Origin: CAKMZU01 sp965248335
GTDB lineage: Bacteria; Pseudomonadota; Gammaproteobacteria; Pseudomonadales; DT-91
Reading direction: 5' to 3'
Length of the DNA: 64,000 bases
NCBI GenBank assembly: GCA_965248335.1
Contig: CBDFIY010000001.1
Span: 331,722 to 395,721, forward strand
The position numbers were made by a program, and so were the translations under genes. Positions 38,252 to 46,482 of this stretch are shown one piece after another; positions within the stretch are counted from its first letter, which is position 1, and the number at the start of each line of letters is the position of its first letter. The notes under the pieces are model-generated. The model did not search any database and had not been told where the DNA came from. It saw only the letters and a program-made list of their open reading frames with translations.

Positions 38252-38575
38252 ATGAATAGATTAATATTATTGTTTCTTATACCCATATCATTAAGCTCAC
38301 ATTTACAGGCATGCAAAAATGCAGTTTATCTACAGCAAGTAGCGGAAAGAATATGGAGCTTTTCTTTATGCTGTAGTAACGCCACAACTCACAAAAGCTA
38401 CGACTTAGAAGCAGTCCATAAAAGCCTAAAAAATGATATCAAGATACATAAAGACAACAAATGTGATATCCAAGACCCAAATGAGGCATGTTCCCTTATT
38501 TTTTCCGTCTCCCCTTCGAGTGAGTATGTAGATCTAGCAAATGAATTGAAATATACATGGCAAAAAAACATCTAA
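38252..38575 (+). CDS. Small predicted lipoprotein or secreted protein, unknown
   Basis: A 107-residue ORF with a clear export signal (MNRLILLFLIPISLSSHLQAC); LQAC may serve as a lipobox. The mature part has five further Cys and many Lys and Asp residues, with no known motif. It follows nadC by 70 bases. A-rich upstream sequence (AAAAGAAAAC) contains no strong ribosome site. It is loosely similar in size and composition (LKNDIKIHKDN) to the ORF at 47347. Confidence 0.5.
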   Translation: MNRLILLFLIPISLSSHLQACKNAVYLQQVAERIWSFSLCCSNATTHKSYDLEAVHKSLKNDIKIHKDNKCDIQDPNEACSLIFSVSPSSEYVDLANELKYTWQKNI

Positions 38576-38627
38576 CAACGGAAACACTAAAAGGCACTAG
38601 CCCTCATATTTGACACGAAAAATGAGC

Positions 38628-38653
38628 GAAAAAAGTAGGGTAAAAACCCTACT
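38628..38653 (-). terminator. Rho-independent terminator after pilD
   Basis: An eight-base stem AGTAGGGT/ACCCTACT with a four-base loop (38634-38653), followed on the minus strand by TTTTTT. It lies 46 bases past the pilD stop and would end the pilB-pilC-pilD transcript. Confidence 0.8.
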
Positions 38654-38698
38654 CAATCAACGCCATCAACACGCATAACATCGTGACACCTTAAAAAA

Positions 38699-39604
38699 TC
38701 ATGCGCCAAAATATCGCATCACCGTAAACCACTGCGGGTACATATACGTCAACCAACCCGCCACTGCAATAAACGGCCCAAACGCCATGGGCTTTTGTGA
38801 ATCACGCTTAAAAAACACCATCAAACCAATACCCCACAACGCACCCACCAACGACGACAACAAAATCACATTCGGCAACACCTGCCAGCCAAACCACGCG
38901 CCAAACACCGCAAGCAATTTAAAATCGCCGTAGCCCATGCCTTCTTTACCGGTGGCGAATTTAAACGCCCAAAACACCGTCCAGAGCGATAAAAACCCCG
39001 CGACCGCGCCATACAAAGCATCATGCAGCGAAACAAAAAGCCCTTGTGAATTAAGCAGCAACCCTAGCCACAACAAAGGCAGCGTCAAATTATCCGGCAA
39101 CAACTGATGATCCACATCAATCATCACCAACACAATTAAACCGAAGCTCAACAGCAATAAAGGCAACGCCTGCAATAACGTCTCGCTGTGTAGCATCACA
39201 AGCGTCGCCACCACCAAGGTAAAAAATTCTACCAACGGGTAACGGATGCTGATTTTGGTTTGGCACGCCCCACAACGCCCACGCAAACACAGATAGCTCA
39301 GCACAGGGATATTTTGCCACCATTTGATACGCGTTTGGCACGAAGGGCAGCGCGAAGGGGGGGTGGCGAGATTAAACCGCTCAGCTGTTTCCTCTTCGCC
39401 AGCGGCATCAGTCGCGCCGCCCGCATCTTCAGCAAGTACCCAGGCGGCATCATCACGCCATTGGCGTTTGAGCATTTCGGGCAACCGATAAATCACCACA
39501 TTCAAAAAACTGCCGATCATCAGGCTGCATAACAACACCACTGCAAAAAGAAACCCCAAGGTTTCTTGCTGCATCACAGAAAAAGGCGTAAATAAAACAT
39601 CCAT
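38699..39604 (-). CDS. pilD: Type IV prepilin peptidase / N-methyltransferase
   Basis: Cleaves the leader of prepilins and methylates the new N-terminal Phe. The 301-residue membrane protein has the catalytic Asp motifs DVDHQLLPD and GYGDFKLL, and the four-Cys zinc-like loop CPSCQTRIKWW...CLRGRCGACQ. An Ala/Glu-rich insertion (EDAGGATDAAGEEETAE, about residues 55-75) is not seen in Pseudomonas PilD. It would process PilA (42961-43422) and the pseudopilin at 63638. Start overlaps the pilC stop by one base. Confidence 0.96.
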   Translation of the reverse strand: MDVLFTPFSVMQQETLGFLFAVVLLCSLMIGSFLNVVIYRLPEMLKRQWRDDAAWVLAEDAGGATDAAGEEETAERFNLATPPSRCPSCQTRIKWWQNIPVLSYLCLRGRCGACQTKISIRYPLVEFFTLVVATLVMLHSETLLQALPLLLLSFGLIVLVMIDVDHQLLPDNLTLPLLWLGLLLNSQGLFVSLHDALYGAVAGFLSLWTVFWAFKFATGKEGMGYGDFKLLAVFGAWFGWQVLPNVILLSSLVGALWGIGLMVFFKRDSQKPMAFGPFIAVAGWLTYMYPQWFTVMRYFGA

Positions 39605-40827
39605 TAAATTGCACTACCCATCATGAATATTGGCATATACATCGCCACCATCAGGCCGCCTACCAGCACACCCAAAACCGCCATGATCAAAGGTTCCATC
39701 ATCGATGTCAAACCATCCACGGCATCATCCACTTGCTGCTCGTAGATTTCGGCAAGTTTATTCAGCATGGTCTCCAAGTCACCGGCCTCTTCACCGATAG
39801 CAATCATCTGGATCATCATCACCGGAAACATACCCGCGCCGCGTAATGCCACATTCATGGTAATACCCGTCGTCACTTCATCCCGTATTTTAGCGATTAC
39901 CTTGGCATACACAGCGTTGCCCACCGCACCACGTACCGACTCAAGCGCATCCACCAATGGCACCCCCGCCGCAAAGGTAGTGCCCAGTGTACGAGCAAAC
40001 CGTGCATAAACCGCCGTATGGGTGATAGTCCCAATGATGGGCAGTCGTAGCATGATGGCATCCACGCCATCACTGTATGCAGGAGAACGCTTCATCGCCT
40101 GAAAATGCCCAACAACTGCACCCACAACAGCAACAAAAATCAAAAACCCGTAGGCTTGCACCCACTCAGAAATATTAATTACAAACTGCGTAAAAGCCGG
40201 TAAATCCGAACCAAAACCCTTAAACAAGCCCTCAAACTGCGGCACAACCTTAGTCAACAAAATACCGGTCACGATCAGTGCAACGGCAAGCACCGTAACC
40301 GGATATTTCATGGCTTTTTTCACTTTCGATTTCAGCGCCTCGGATTTTTCTTTATAAATCGCAATCCGATCCAGCATGGTTTCTAGGGCACCCGCTTGCT
40401 CACCGGCATCAACCAAATTACAAAACAACGGATCAAAATACGCCGGCTGCTCACGTAAAGCACTGGCTAAGGTGCCGCCGCCAGCCACATCTGTACGCAC
40501 TTTAGTCACCAAGGTTTTCATATTCGGGTTATCCGAACCTTCGATGATAATATCGAAAGCCTGAATCAACGGCACACCCGCTCGCATCATCGTCGCCATC
40601 TGGCGCGAAAAAATAGCAATATCCTGTGGCTTAATTTTTTTGCCGCCACCAAACATCGACTGGGATTTTTTAGCCACTTTTTTAGGGAGAATACCTTTTT
40701 TCTTTAGCAGCACCTTAGCAATAGCTGCCGTTTGACTTTGCAACTCACCGTTAACCTTTCCCCCTTTAGCATCAATACCACGCCAAACATAGGTATGCAT
40801 TTTTAAGGCTTTCTGTGCTTTTGCCAT
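39604..40827 (-). CDS. pilC: Type IV pilus inner-membrane platform protein
   Basis: The 407-residue platform protein on which pilin is assembled, a GspF-family member with two repeats of a helical domain. Segments include FSRQMATMMRAGVPLIQAFDIIIEGS and the matching FARTLGTTFAAGVPLVDALESVRGAVGN, each before a membrane helix, and a final helix MEPLIMAVLGVLVGGLMVAMYMPIF. Length is typical. Between pilB (2 bases upstream) and pilD. Confidence 0.97.
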   Translation of the reverse strand: MAKAQKALKMHTYVWRGIDAKGGKVNGELQSQTAAIAKVLLKKKGILPKKVAKKSQSMFGGGKKIKPQDIAIFSRQMATMMRAGVPLIQAFDIIIEGSDNPNMKTLVTKVRTDVAGGGTLASALREQPAYFDPLFCNLVDAGEQAGALETMLDRIAIYKEKSEALKSKVKKAMKYPVTVLAVALIVTGILLTKVVPQFEGLFKGFGSDLPAFTQFVINISEWVQAYGFLIFVAVVGAVVGHFQAMKRSPAYSDGVDAIMLRLPIIGTITHTAVYARFARTLGTTFAAGVPLVDALESVRGAVGNAVYAKVIAKIRDEVTTGITMNVALRGAGMFPVMMIQMIAIGEEAGDLETMLNKLAEIYEQQVDDAVDGLTSMMEPLIMAVLGVLVGGLMVAMYMPIFMMGSAI

Positions 40828-40829
40828 GA

Positions 40830-42548
40830 TTAATCCTTGGTTACTCGGTTAATTTCTTCCAAACTGGTTATGCCACTGAGTGCTTTTAACAAACCCGACC
40901 GCCTTAAATCGTTAAACCCTTCTTTTCTTGCTTGTGCGGCTATCTCTAACGAGTTACCGCCTTCCATCACGATGCTTTGTATCGCCGAGGTGATTTTGAC
41001 CACCTCATAAATACCCACACGCCCTTTATAGCCACGCGTGCATTTACTGCAACCGACAGCCTTCATTAATTGATTATCCGCTAATTGCTCACGCGTAAAG
41101 CCCTCCGCTAACATCGCCTCTTCGGGGTAATTCACTTCTTCTTTGCAATGCCCACACAAGCGGCGCGCTAAGCGTTGGGCGATAATCAAACTCACCGAGG
41201 TTGCCAAGTTAAAAGCCGGCACCCCCATATTCAGCATCCGCGTGATGGTTTCCGAGGCGCTGTTGGTATGTAAAGTCGACATCACCATGTGCCCCGTTTG
41301 TGCCGCTTTAATCGCGATATTGCCTGTTTCCAAATCACGAATTTCACCGACCATGATGATATCCGGATCTTGACGCAAAAAAGACTTCAACGCTTCAGAA
41401 AAGGTTAACCCCACCTTATTATTCACGTTCACTTGGTTAATGCCTTCGAGGTTAATTTCTACCGGATCTTCTGCCGTGGATATATTGCGCTCGGGTTTAT
41501 TGAGGATATTCAACCCCGTATATAACGACACCGTTTTACCCGAGCCTGTTGGCCCCGTGACTAATATCATCCCTTGGGGTTGCTCAAGTGCCGCCATAAA
41601 CAACGCTTTTTGTTCATCTTCATAACCCAAGGCATCAATGCCCATTTTGGCCGAGCTGGCATCCAAAATACGCAGCACGATTTTTTCGCCCCAGAGCGTG
41701 GGCAAAGTATTCACACGGAAATCAATGGATTTATTTTTCGAGATTTTCATCTTGATGCGGCCATCCTGCGGCACACGGCGTTCGGAAATATCCATCTGCG
41801 ATAAAACTTTAAGCCTTGCTGCCAATCGGCCACTGATTTTTTGTGGCGGCTTAACAATCTCGTGCAAAATGCCGTCGGTACGAAAACGCACCCGATACGA
41901 TTTTTCATAAGGTTCAAAATGAATATCCGAGGCACCGGTTTTTATCGCATCTAACAACACCTTATTGATAAAACGCACCACGGGGGTTTCGTCAATGTCA
42001 CCTTGAGCGGCCTCCTGTTTAGGGTTTTCATCAGCGGCTTCGATATCCAGGCCATCGAGCTCTTCATCATCAAGGCCCTCCATACTACCGTTAGCGGATT
42101 CTTCCTCATCAACCCATTTGTTGATCAGTGTTTGTAAATCCAGCGCGTTCACCACCACGGCATCGGTATTAAGCCCGGTGTTGAATTTAAACTCATCGAG
42201 TGCACGCAAATCACTCGGATCAGCCATCGCCACAAATAAACGGCTACCACGAACAAAAAGCGGCAACGCATTATGTTGTTTAATCAAGGTTAAAGAAACG
42301 CGCTCTTTATCAATCAGGCTCTCATCAAACGCGTTGAGATTAAACACAGGGCTGCCAAATTCGTGTGCGGCGCTGATGGCGATTTTTTGCGCATCAATGC
42401 CCATGGTTTCAGTGAGATAAACCACCAAGGGCACTCTATCGCGCTTAGCCGCGCTGGCCGCTTCGTCGTATTGCTCAGAGGTAATAATGCCATCGTTGAT
42501 CAAGCGTCGGCTCAAGCCAGAAAATAATTGTGCGCTGCCTACCATCAA
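40830..42548 (-). CDS. pilB: Type IV pilus assembly ATPase
   Basis: Powers pilus extension. The 572-residue protein has an N-terminal MshEN-type domain (about residues 1-160) and an ATPase core with Walker A GPTGSGKT, Asp box DIHFEPYEKSYRVRFRTDG, Walker B VGEIRDLETG, His box GHMVMSTLHTNSA, and the tetracysteine zinc motif CGHCKEEV...CSKCTRGYKGRVGIYEV. An acidic linker (MEGLDDEELDGLDIEAADENPK) joins the domains. Divergent from pilA across a 412-base region. Confidence 0.97.
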   Translation of the reverse strand: MMVGSAQLFSGLSRRLINDGIITSEQYDEAASAAKRDRVPLVVYLTETMGIDAQKIAISAAHEFGSPVFNLNAFDESLIDKERVSLTLIKQHNALPLFVRGSRLFVAMADPSDLRALDEFKFNTGLNTDAVVVNALDLQTLINKWVDEEESANGSMEGLDDEELDGLDIEAADENPKQEAAQGDIDETPVVRFINKVLLDAIKTGASDIHFEPYEKSYRVRFRTDGILHEIVKPPQKISGRLAARLKVLSQMDISERRVPQDGRIKMKISKNKSIDFRVNTLPTLWGEKIVLRILDASSAKMGIDALGYEDEQKALFMAALEQPQGMILVTGPTGSGKTVSLYTGLNILNKPERNISTAEDPVEINLEGINQVNVNNKVGLTFSEALKSFLRQDPDIIMVGEIRDLETGNIAIKAAQTGHMVMSTLHTNSASETITRMLNMGVPAFNLATSVSLIIAQRLARRLCGHCKEEVNYPEEAMLAEGFTREQLADNQLMKAVGCSKCTRGYKGRVGIYEVVKITSAIQSIVMEGGNSLEIAAQARKEGFNDLRRSGLLKALSGITSLEEINRVTKD

Positions 42549-42753
42549 GTACCCCTGTGACTGTTTATTCTTGTTATTATTTTTAAACCTTGCTCGTGCG
42601 ACAGGTGCCGATTAAGCCCAAAGAGCTGCAGTATAGAGAAAAGCCACCAAGGGGTTAAACCCCGCCCGTGTTTTTTGACAGATACCTCACATAGAATATC
42701 AGCGACAAATAAGGGTAACGCGGCTGACAAAGAAGGGCAGCTGATTAAAAACA

Positions 42754-42770
42754 GTGACAAAATTTGTCAC
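42754..42770. promoter_or_regulatory. Palindromic operator upstream of pilA, candidate PilR site
   Basis: A perfect inverted repeat, GTGACAAA-A-TTTGTCAC, 17 bases. Its centre is about 140 bases upstream of the predicted pilA start of transcription, where enhancer-binding proteins usually act. The TGTC core matches the published PilR half-site of Pseudomonas as I recall it; a further GTCAC lies at 42871. A role in pilB regulation is also possible since the region is divergent. Confidence 0.6.
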
Positions 42771-42878
42771 TTAGTTCCCAGATGTGGCGAACAAAAAGGA
42801 CTCAATGCGCATTTTTAATGGGAATAAAAACTTTTGATAACAGCGTCACTGGCAGGCTGTGCGGGTTTTTGTCACAAT

Positions 42879-42894
42879 TGGCATCCGACTTGCT
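42879..42894 (+). promoter_or_regulatory. Sigma-54 promoter of pilA
   Basis: TGGCATCCGACTTGCT matches the -24/-12 consensus, with GG (42880-42881) and GC (42892-42893) separated by exactly ten bases. It predicts transcription from about 42905, 56 bases before pilA. The sigma-54 activator PilR is encoded at 62210-63577. The rest of the 412-base pilB-pilA gap shows no gene. Confidence 0.88.
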
Positions 42895-42960
42895 GATTAA
42901 GATTCGGAATAACAACAACAATAAAAACCATCTCTACTTACATCTTCAAGGGGAAGAAAA

Positions 42961-43422
42961 ATGAGAAAACAACTACAACAAGGTTTTACCTTAATTGAAT
43001 TAATGATCGTTGTGGCGATCATCGGTATTTTAGCAGCGGTTGCTGTGCCTGCTTATCAGGATTATGTAACACGTGCACGAGTTGTGGATAGCCTCACACC
43101 GACAGGGGATTATAAAAATAAAATTGGGGAAGCCTTTGCAATCGACGGGTTAACTGGGGCTAAAACTGCTGCCACCGCCTTTGCTGCAGGTGATAACGAC
43201 ACCCCTGCTGTATCTTTCACGATCGATACAAACAATGGTCTAATGCTCATAGCTAAAATCCTTCAAAGTGACCCAGCAATAAAAGATCAAACGATTGAGA
43301 TCTACCCACTAATCAACAATACAGACTTAACTGCTACGTCAGTAGGTACCATTGAGTGGAAATGTGCTACAGGAACCACTGACGGTGTCAAGGCAAAGTA
43401 CCTACCTTCAGGCTGTAAATAA
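42961..43422 (+). CDS. pilA: Type IV major pilin
   Basis: A 153-residue prepilin with a short leader MRKQLQQG cut by PilD before Phe9, then FTLIELMIVVAIIGILAAVAVPAYQDYVTRARV, including the conserved Glu5 of the mature form. The C-terminal domain is small (about 105 residues) and has two cysteines (WKCATG and the penultimate Cys), the usual disulfide that closes the D-region. AAGGGGAAG eight bases before the ATG is a strong ribosome site. Single gene with its own sigma-54 promoter and terminator, as expected for a highly expressed pilin. Confidence 0.97.
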   Translation: MRKQLQQGFTLIELMIVVAIIGILAAVAVPAYQDYVTRARVVDSLTPTGDYKNKIGEAFAIDGLTGAKTAATAFAAGDNDTPAVSFTIDTNNGLMLIAKILQSDPAIKDQTIEIYPLINNTDLTATSVGTIEWKCATGTTDGVKAKYLPSGCK

Positions 43423-43445
43423 GTTACCCCGTAACTCATTTATAT

Positions 43446-43469
43446 AAACGGGCCTCGGCCCGTTTTTTT
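43446..43469 (+). terminator. Rho-independent terminator of pilA
   Basis: Stem AAACGGGCC / GGCCCGTTT with a two-base TC loop, followed by a T run. It lies 24 bases after the pilA stop and faces the convergent DJ-1-family gene. Confidence 0.92.
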
Positions 43470-43580
43470 GTTTCTTGGGTTCACAATCTAATTGCATAAC
43501 TTTGTCAGCAAAACTTATCTGCCATCAACCCCACTCAAGCTCTCCATCTCTTTAAACCTCATCCAGAAAACCCAAAACAA

Positions 43581-44267
43581 CTACCCCCTCAAACTCACCA
43601 ACAACTCCTCAGCCACGGGCGCTGAAGACGCCGGATTCTGCCCCGTAATCAAATTCCCGTCAGTCACCACATAAGGCTGCCAGTCATCGCTTTTATCATA
43701 TTTCCCACCTTTATCTTTTAACGCATCTTCAAGCAGAAAAGGCACCACGTCGGTCAGCTGTACGGCACTTTCTTCTGTATTGCTAAACCCCGTCACGGAT
43801 TTATCTTTCACCAAGGGCGAGCCGCTCGGCGCTTTCACATTAAGCAAAGCTGCTGGCGCATGGCAAACGGCTGCGACGATTTTTCCTGCCGCGTACAGGT
43901 TTTCGATAAAGGCGATGGAGTAAATATCGTCGGTCAAATCCCAGAGCGGGCCGTGGCCACCGGGATAAAACACCGCATCAAAATCAGCGGGCGACACATC
44001 GGCCAGTTTGGCTGTGTGGGCAAGCAATGCTTGTGCATCTTTATCCGCTTTAAAGCGTTCGGTGGCGGCGGTTTGTGCATCGGGCGCATCGCTTACTGGG
44101 TCTAACGGCGGTTGCCCGCCTTTGGGGGAGGCCAATGTGATGTTTACACCCGCATCGGCTAACACATAATAAGGGGCTGCAAATTCTTCCAGCCAAAAGC
44201 CGGTTTTCTTGCCGGTATCGCCCAGCTTGTCGTGTGAGGTGAGTACGATAAGAACCTTCATAGTCAA
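43581..44267 (-). CDS. DJ-1/PfpI family protein (Hsp31/glyoxalase III-like)
   Basis: A 228-residue class I glutamine-amidotransferase-fold protein. The nucleophile elbow is VAAVCHAPAALLN, with the acidic partner in FDAVFYPGGHGPLWDL; the GKKTGFWLEEFAAPYYVLADAG start is typical of the group annotated as Hsp31-like deglycase or glutathione-independent glyoxalase. Which activity applies cannot be read from sequence. A second ATG two codons in (44261) may be the start. Lone gene, convergent with pilA. Confidence 0.88.
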   Translation of the reverse strand: MTMKVLIVLTSHDKLGDTGKKTGFWLEEFAAPYYVLADAGVNITLASPKGGQPPLDPVSDAPDAQTAATERFKADKDAQALLAHTAKLADVSPADFDAVFYPGGHGPLWDLTDDIYSIAFIENLYAAGKIVAAVCHAPAALLNVKAPSGSPLVKDKSVTGFSNTEESAVQLTDVVPFLLEDALKDKGGKYDKSDDWQPYVVTDGNLITGQNPASSAPVAEELLVSLRG

Positions 44268-44580
44268 TATTCTCCAATCAGAAACGTTTTAACCGTAAAA
44301 ACAGCCAAGTATCACTGTTATTGGATTGCATTGTTTGTGCATAAGTTCCGGCCAAGCAGATGGCAGCTCACCCGCCGAGTATTGACCAACAGACCCTCTC
44401 GGCAATCATTGATCCATTCAAGTACATCATTTCAACAGGTTTGACGGGTAATGGATTCCCGCCTTCGCGGGAATGACGATAGAGGCGAATCAATATGCCC
44501 TACGTCCAAAAACGCAACGCAAAAAAAACCACTGATCAACAGTGGTTTTTCATAACTGAATCGCTCAAGCAATCAAGTGA
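44268..44580. repeat. Intergenic region with a REP-type hairpin
   Basis: No gene is visible in these 313 bases. At 44455-44474 lies ATTCCCGC-CTTC-GCGGGAAT, embedded in GGATTCCCGC...GCGGGAATGACG, a short palindromic unit scattered in the genomes of many proteobacteria (from memory). Only one copy is present here. A separate terminator follows at 44525-44549. Confidence 0.6.
44525..44549 (-). terminator. Terminator after the extradiol dioxygenase gene
   Basis: Stem AAAACCACTG / CAGTGGTTTT with a five-base loop, A-rich on one side and T-rich on the other, so it can act in both directions. It lies 32 bases past the minus-strand stop at 44581. Confidence 0.85.
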
Positions 44581-45513
44581 CTAGCCCTGCCATTTATGGC
44601 CCCAAATACTGGCTTGGGTATTGTGCGTGGTTTCGTGCGACTCATCCAGCTGCATACCGCCTTGGCCAAATTCCAACGCGAAGTTGCCCGGTGTGAGCAT
44701 ATAAAAGGAGGTCATCTCATCGTTAATGTGCTCGCCCAACGAAGAGATAATCGGAATCTCTCGCGCGGTAACACGATCCATACAAGTGCCAACTTCCGTT
44801 AGCGTGGTCACTTCGGCCATCAAATGCACACAACCGGGTGCTTTTGATTCGGGGCTTGGCATAAAGTTGGTTTCTGGCGTCGGTGCACCCCAGTTCCAGA
44901 GCGCCAAGCTGTGGTGCCGTGAGTTACAGTTCATGAAGTAAATATTACCGGTGCCCGTTGCACTCAAATCGGTGATATCTGAGTCCGTAAAACCGAGCTT
45001 TTGATAAAACGCATGCACGCCTTCAAAATCGGTCGGCGCGTGCAATACCACATGCCCCAGCCCCATGTCGGTGCAGTCTTCGGCTTGAGTAACAAAAGAT
45101 TTTACATCCAACGGTGATTCGAATGCTACGCCATCGCTGTCTTGCTCGGCATAGTATAATTCGAGCTGGTTACCTGAAGGATCTTGCAAACGTACAAGTG
45201 CTGTTACCGCACGGGCAGCTAGCTCGGCTTCGTCAGTGATGGCGGTAAAAGCGATGCCTTCGTCATCGAGCTGTTTAACACCGGCAGTAAATGCGGCCTC
45301 TGTGCCTAAATCCCAGCCTGCAAACTGTAATCCATCAAACTCAGCGGGGACAACTTGATAACGGAATGCACGCTCATCCATTTTTAGGTAAACCGAACCA
45401 TTATCAGGCATGGTGGTAGAAAGCATCATGCCGCACACATCTGCGCCATAGGATGTCCATTTATCGAGATCTGTAGAACCAACAACCACATAACCTAAGC
45501 TTTTTACTTCCAT
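44581..45513 (-). CDS. Extradiol ring-cleavage dioxygenase, two-domain type I (BphC/HsaC-like)
   Basis: A 310-residue Fe(II) dioxygenase of the vicinal oxygen chelate fold that opens catechol-type rings next to the hydroxyls. Numbering from the ATG at 45513, metal ligands are His154 (GLGH), His230 (CVHLMAEV) and Glu281 (ALEFGQGG); active-site His200/201 sits in RHHSLAL and His262 in LGEHINDEM. The two-domain layout matches 2,3-dihydroxybiphenyl-type enzymes. GAGAGA precedes the ATG. The frame opens at 45630, but the first 39 residues derive from the adjacent repeat. Lower-pathway genes lie 2-6 kb away on the same strand, so the substrate is probably a PAH- or biphenyl-derived catechol. Confidence 0.9.
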   Translation of the reverse strand: MEVKSLGYVVVGSTDLDKWTSYGADVCGMMLSTTMPDNGSVYLKMDERAFRYQVVPAEFDGLQFAGWDLGTEAAFTAGVKQLDDEGIAFTAITDEAELAARAVTALVRLQDPSGNQLELYYAEQDSDGVAFESPLDVKSFVTQAEDCTDMGLGHVVLHAPTDFEGVHAFYQKLGFTDSDITDLSATGTGNIYFMNCNSRHHSLALWNWGAPTPETNFMPSPESKAPGCVHLMAEVTTLTEVGTCMDRVTAREIPIISSLGEHINDEMTSFYMLTPGNFALEFGQGGMQLDESHETTHNTQASIWGHKWQG

Positions 45514-45572
45514 AGCGTTCTCTCTATTATCATTATCTTTTGCATCAACCGCCACGTGAGGCCGTCGATGTT

Positions 45573-45700
45573 TATACCGATCAGCCTTGAAGATGCAAGG
45601 GCGTTGGCCGCGCTCGCTCACCCCAATCACTTACTGACTGTAAGCTCATGGGGGTTCGCTCGCTTGCCGCCTTCTTGCATCTCCAATTCTGATGGGTATA
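45573..45700. repeat. Intergenic TATACC/GGTATA repeat, copy 3 (inverted)
   Basis: Full 128-bp copy in the opposite orientation to the others: it begins TATACCGATCAGCCTTGAAG and ends CTGATGGGTATA. It lies between the divergent starts of the dioxygenase and the rhombosortase, only 60-70 bases from each, so it occupies the promoter region of both. Confidence 0.9.
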
Positions 45701-45770
45701 TTATTTATAAAGCGCCGTATAATACCGCGAAATCGCCCCGCAAAAAACTAACCAATTCCGGATTATCTTC

Positions 45771-46388
45771 ATGCCCTTTCACACTACGACGCGCTTATCC
45801 CGTCATTTTAAACCATTACTGGTTTTTTACCTGTTATTTGTCTTGCTCTGCGCACTTTGTCAACTCACCGGTGGTATTTCGTGGGCATCATTAACCCATA
45901 CCACCTTTACTCATCATGAATACTGGCGTTTGCTCACCGCGCACATGATCCACAGCTCATGGGGGCATTATGGGTTTAACATGGCGGGTGCGGGGTTGTG
46001 CTTGCTGGTGTTTCGGCATGATATCAAGCTCAAAGACTGGGTGTTGAGCGCCCTGCTCATCAGCCTTTTTAGCAGTCTGTGCATGTTGTTTTTTCATACT
46101 TTCGAGGGGCGATACTTAGGGTTTTCTGATACCTTGTACGGTTGGATTTTGTTAGGCATTTTAGCCATTCTACCCAAAGAACGTTTGCTCGGCTTAGCGT
46201 TACTCGTCTTACTTGTGGGTCGTATCGCCTATGAGTATATTTTCCCCGGCAGCCCTTTCGATGCGATATTAGGCGGCGCAAAGGTGGCTAAAGCCTCTCA
46301 CCTTTTTGGTCTTTTAGGCGGTGTTTTGTATGCGTTTGTTTTCTTTCGTTATTATCGTGTGAAGCTTTTGCGGTGTTTTGGATTTTAG
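45771..46388 (+). CDS. Rhombosortase (rhomboid-family protease)
   Basis: A 205-residue membrane protein with about six helices. The rhomboid active site is visible: catalytic Ser in GFSDTLYGW and the His in ASHLFGLLGG, with WRLLTAHMIHSSWGHYGFNMAG as the preceding HxxxN-type motif. The short length and the C-terminal His context match rhombosortases, which process GlyGly-CTERM tags. The usual residue after the catalytic Ser is Gly; here it is Asp. No GlyGly-CTERM substrate is encoded in the window. ATG at 45771, no strong ribosome site seen. Confidence 0.8.
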   Translation: MPFHTTTRLSRHFKPLLVFYLLFVLLCALCQLTGGISWASLTHTTFTHHEYWRLLTAHMIHSSWGHYGFNMAGAGLCLLVFRHDIKLKDWVLSALLISLFSSLCMLFFHTFEGRYLGFSDTLYGWILLGILAILPKERLLGLALLVLLVGRIAYEYIFPGSPFDAILGGAKVAKASHLFGLLGGVLYAFVFFRYYRVKLLRCFGF

Positions 46389-46482
46389 AAATAGCCGCTA
46401 GCTTTGGGTCATTGAGTGAATTATTAAACTTCCACGTAAAATTTCACTCCAACAATCCATATCATTCGCTATAGATTCACTC

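Noticed and set aside
45514..45630. N-terminal extension of the extradiol dioxygenase
   Set aside because: The 39 extra residues come from the repeat element and there is a ribosome site before the ATG at 45513.
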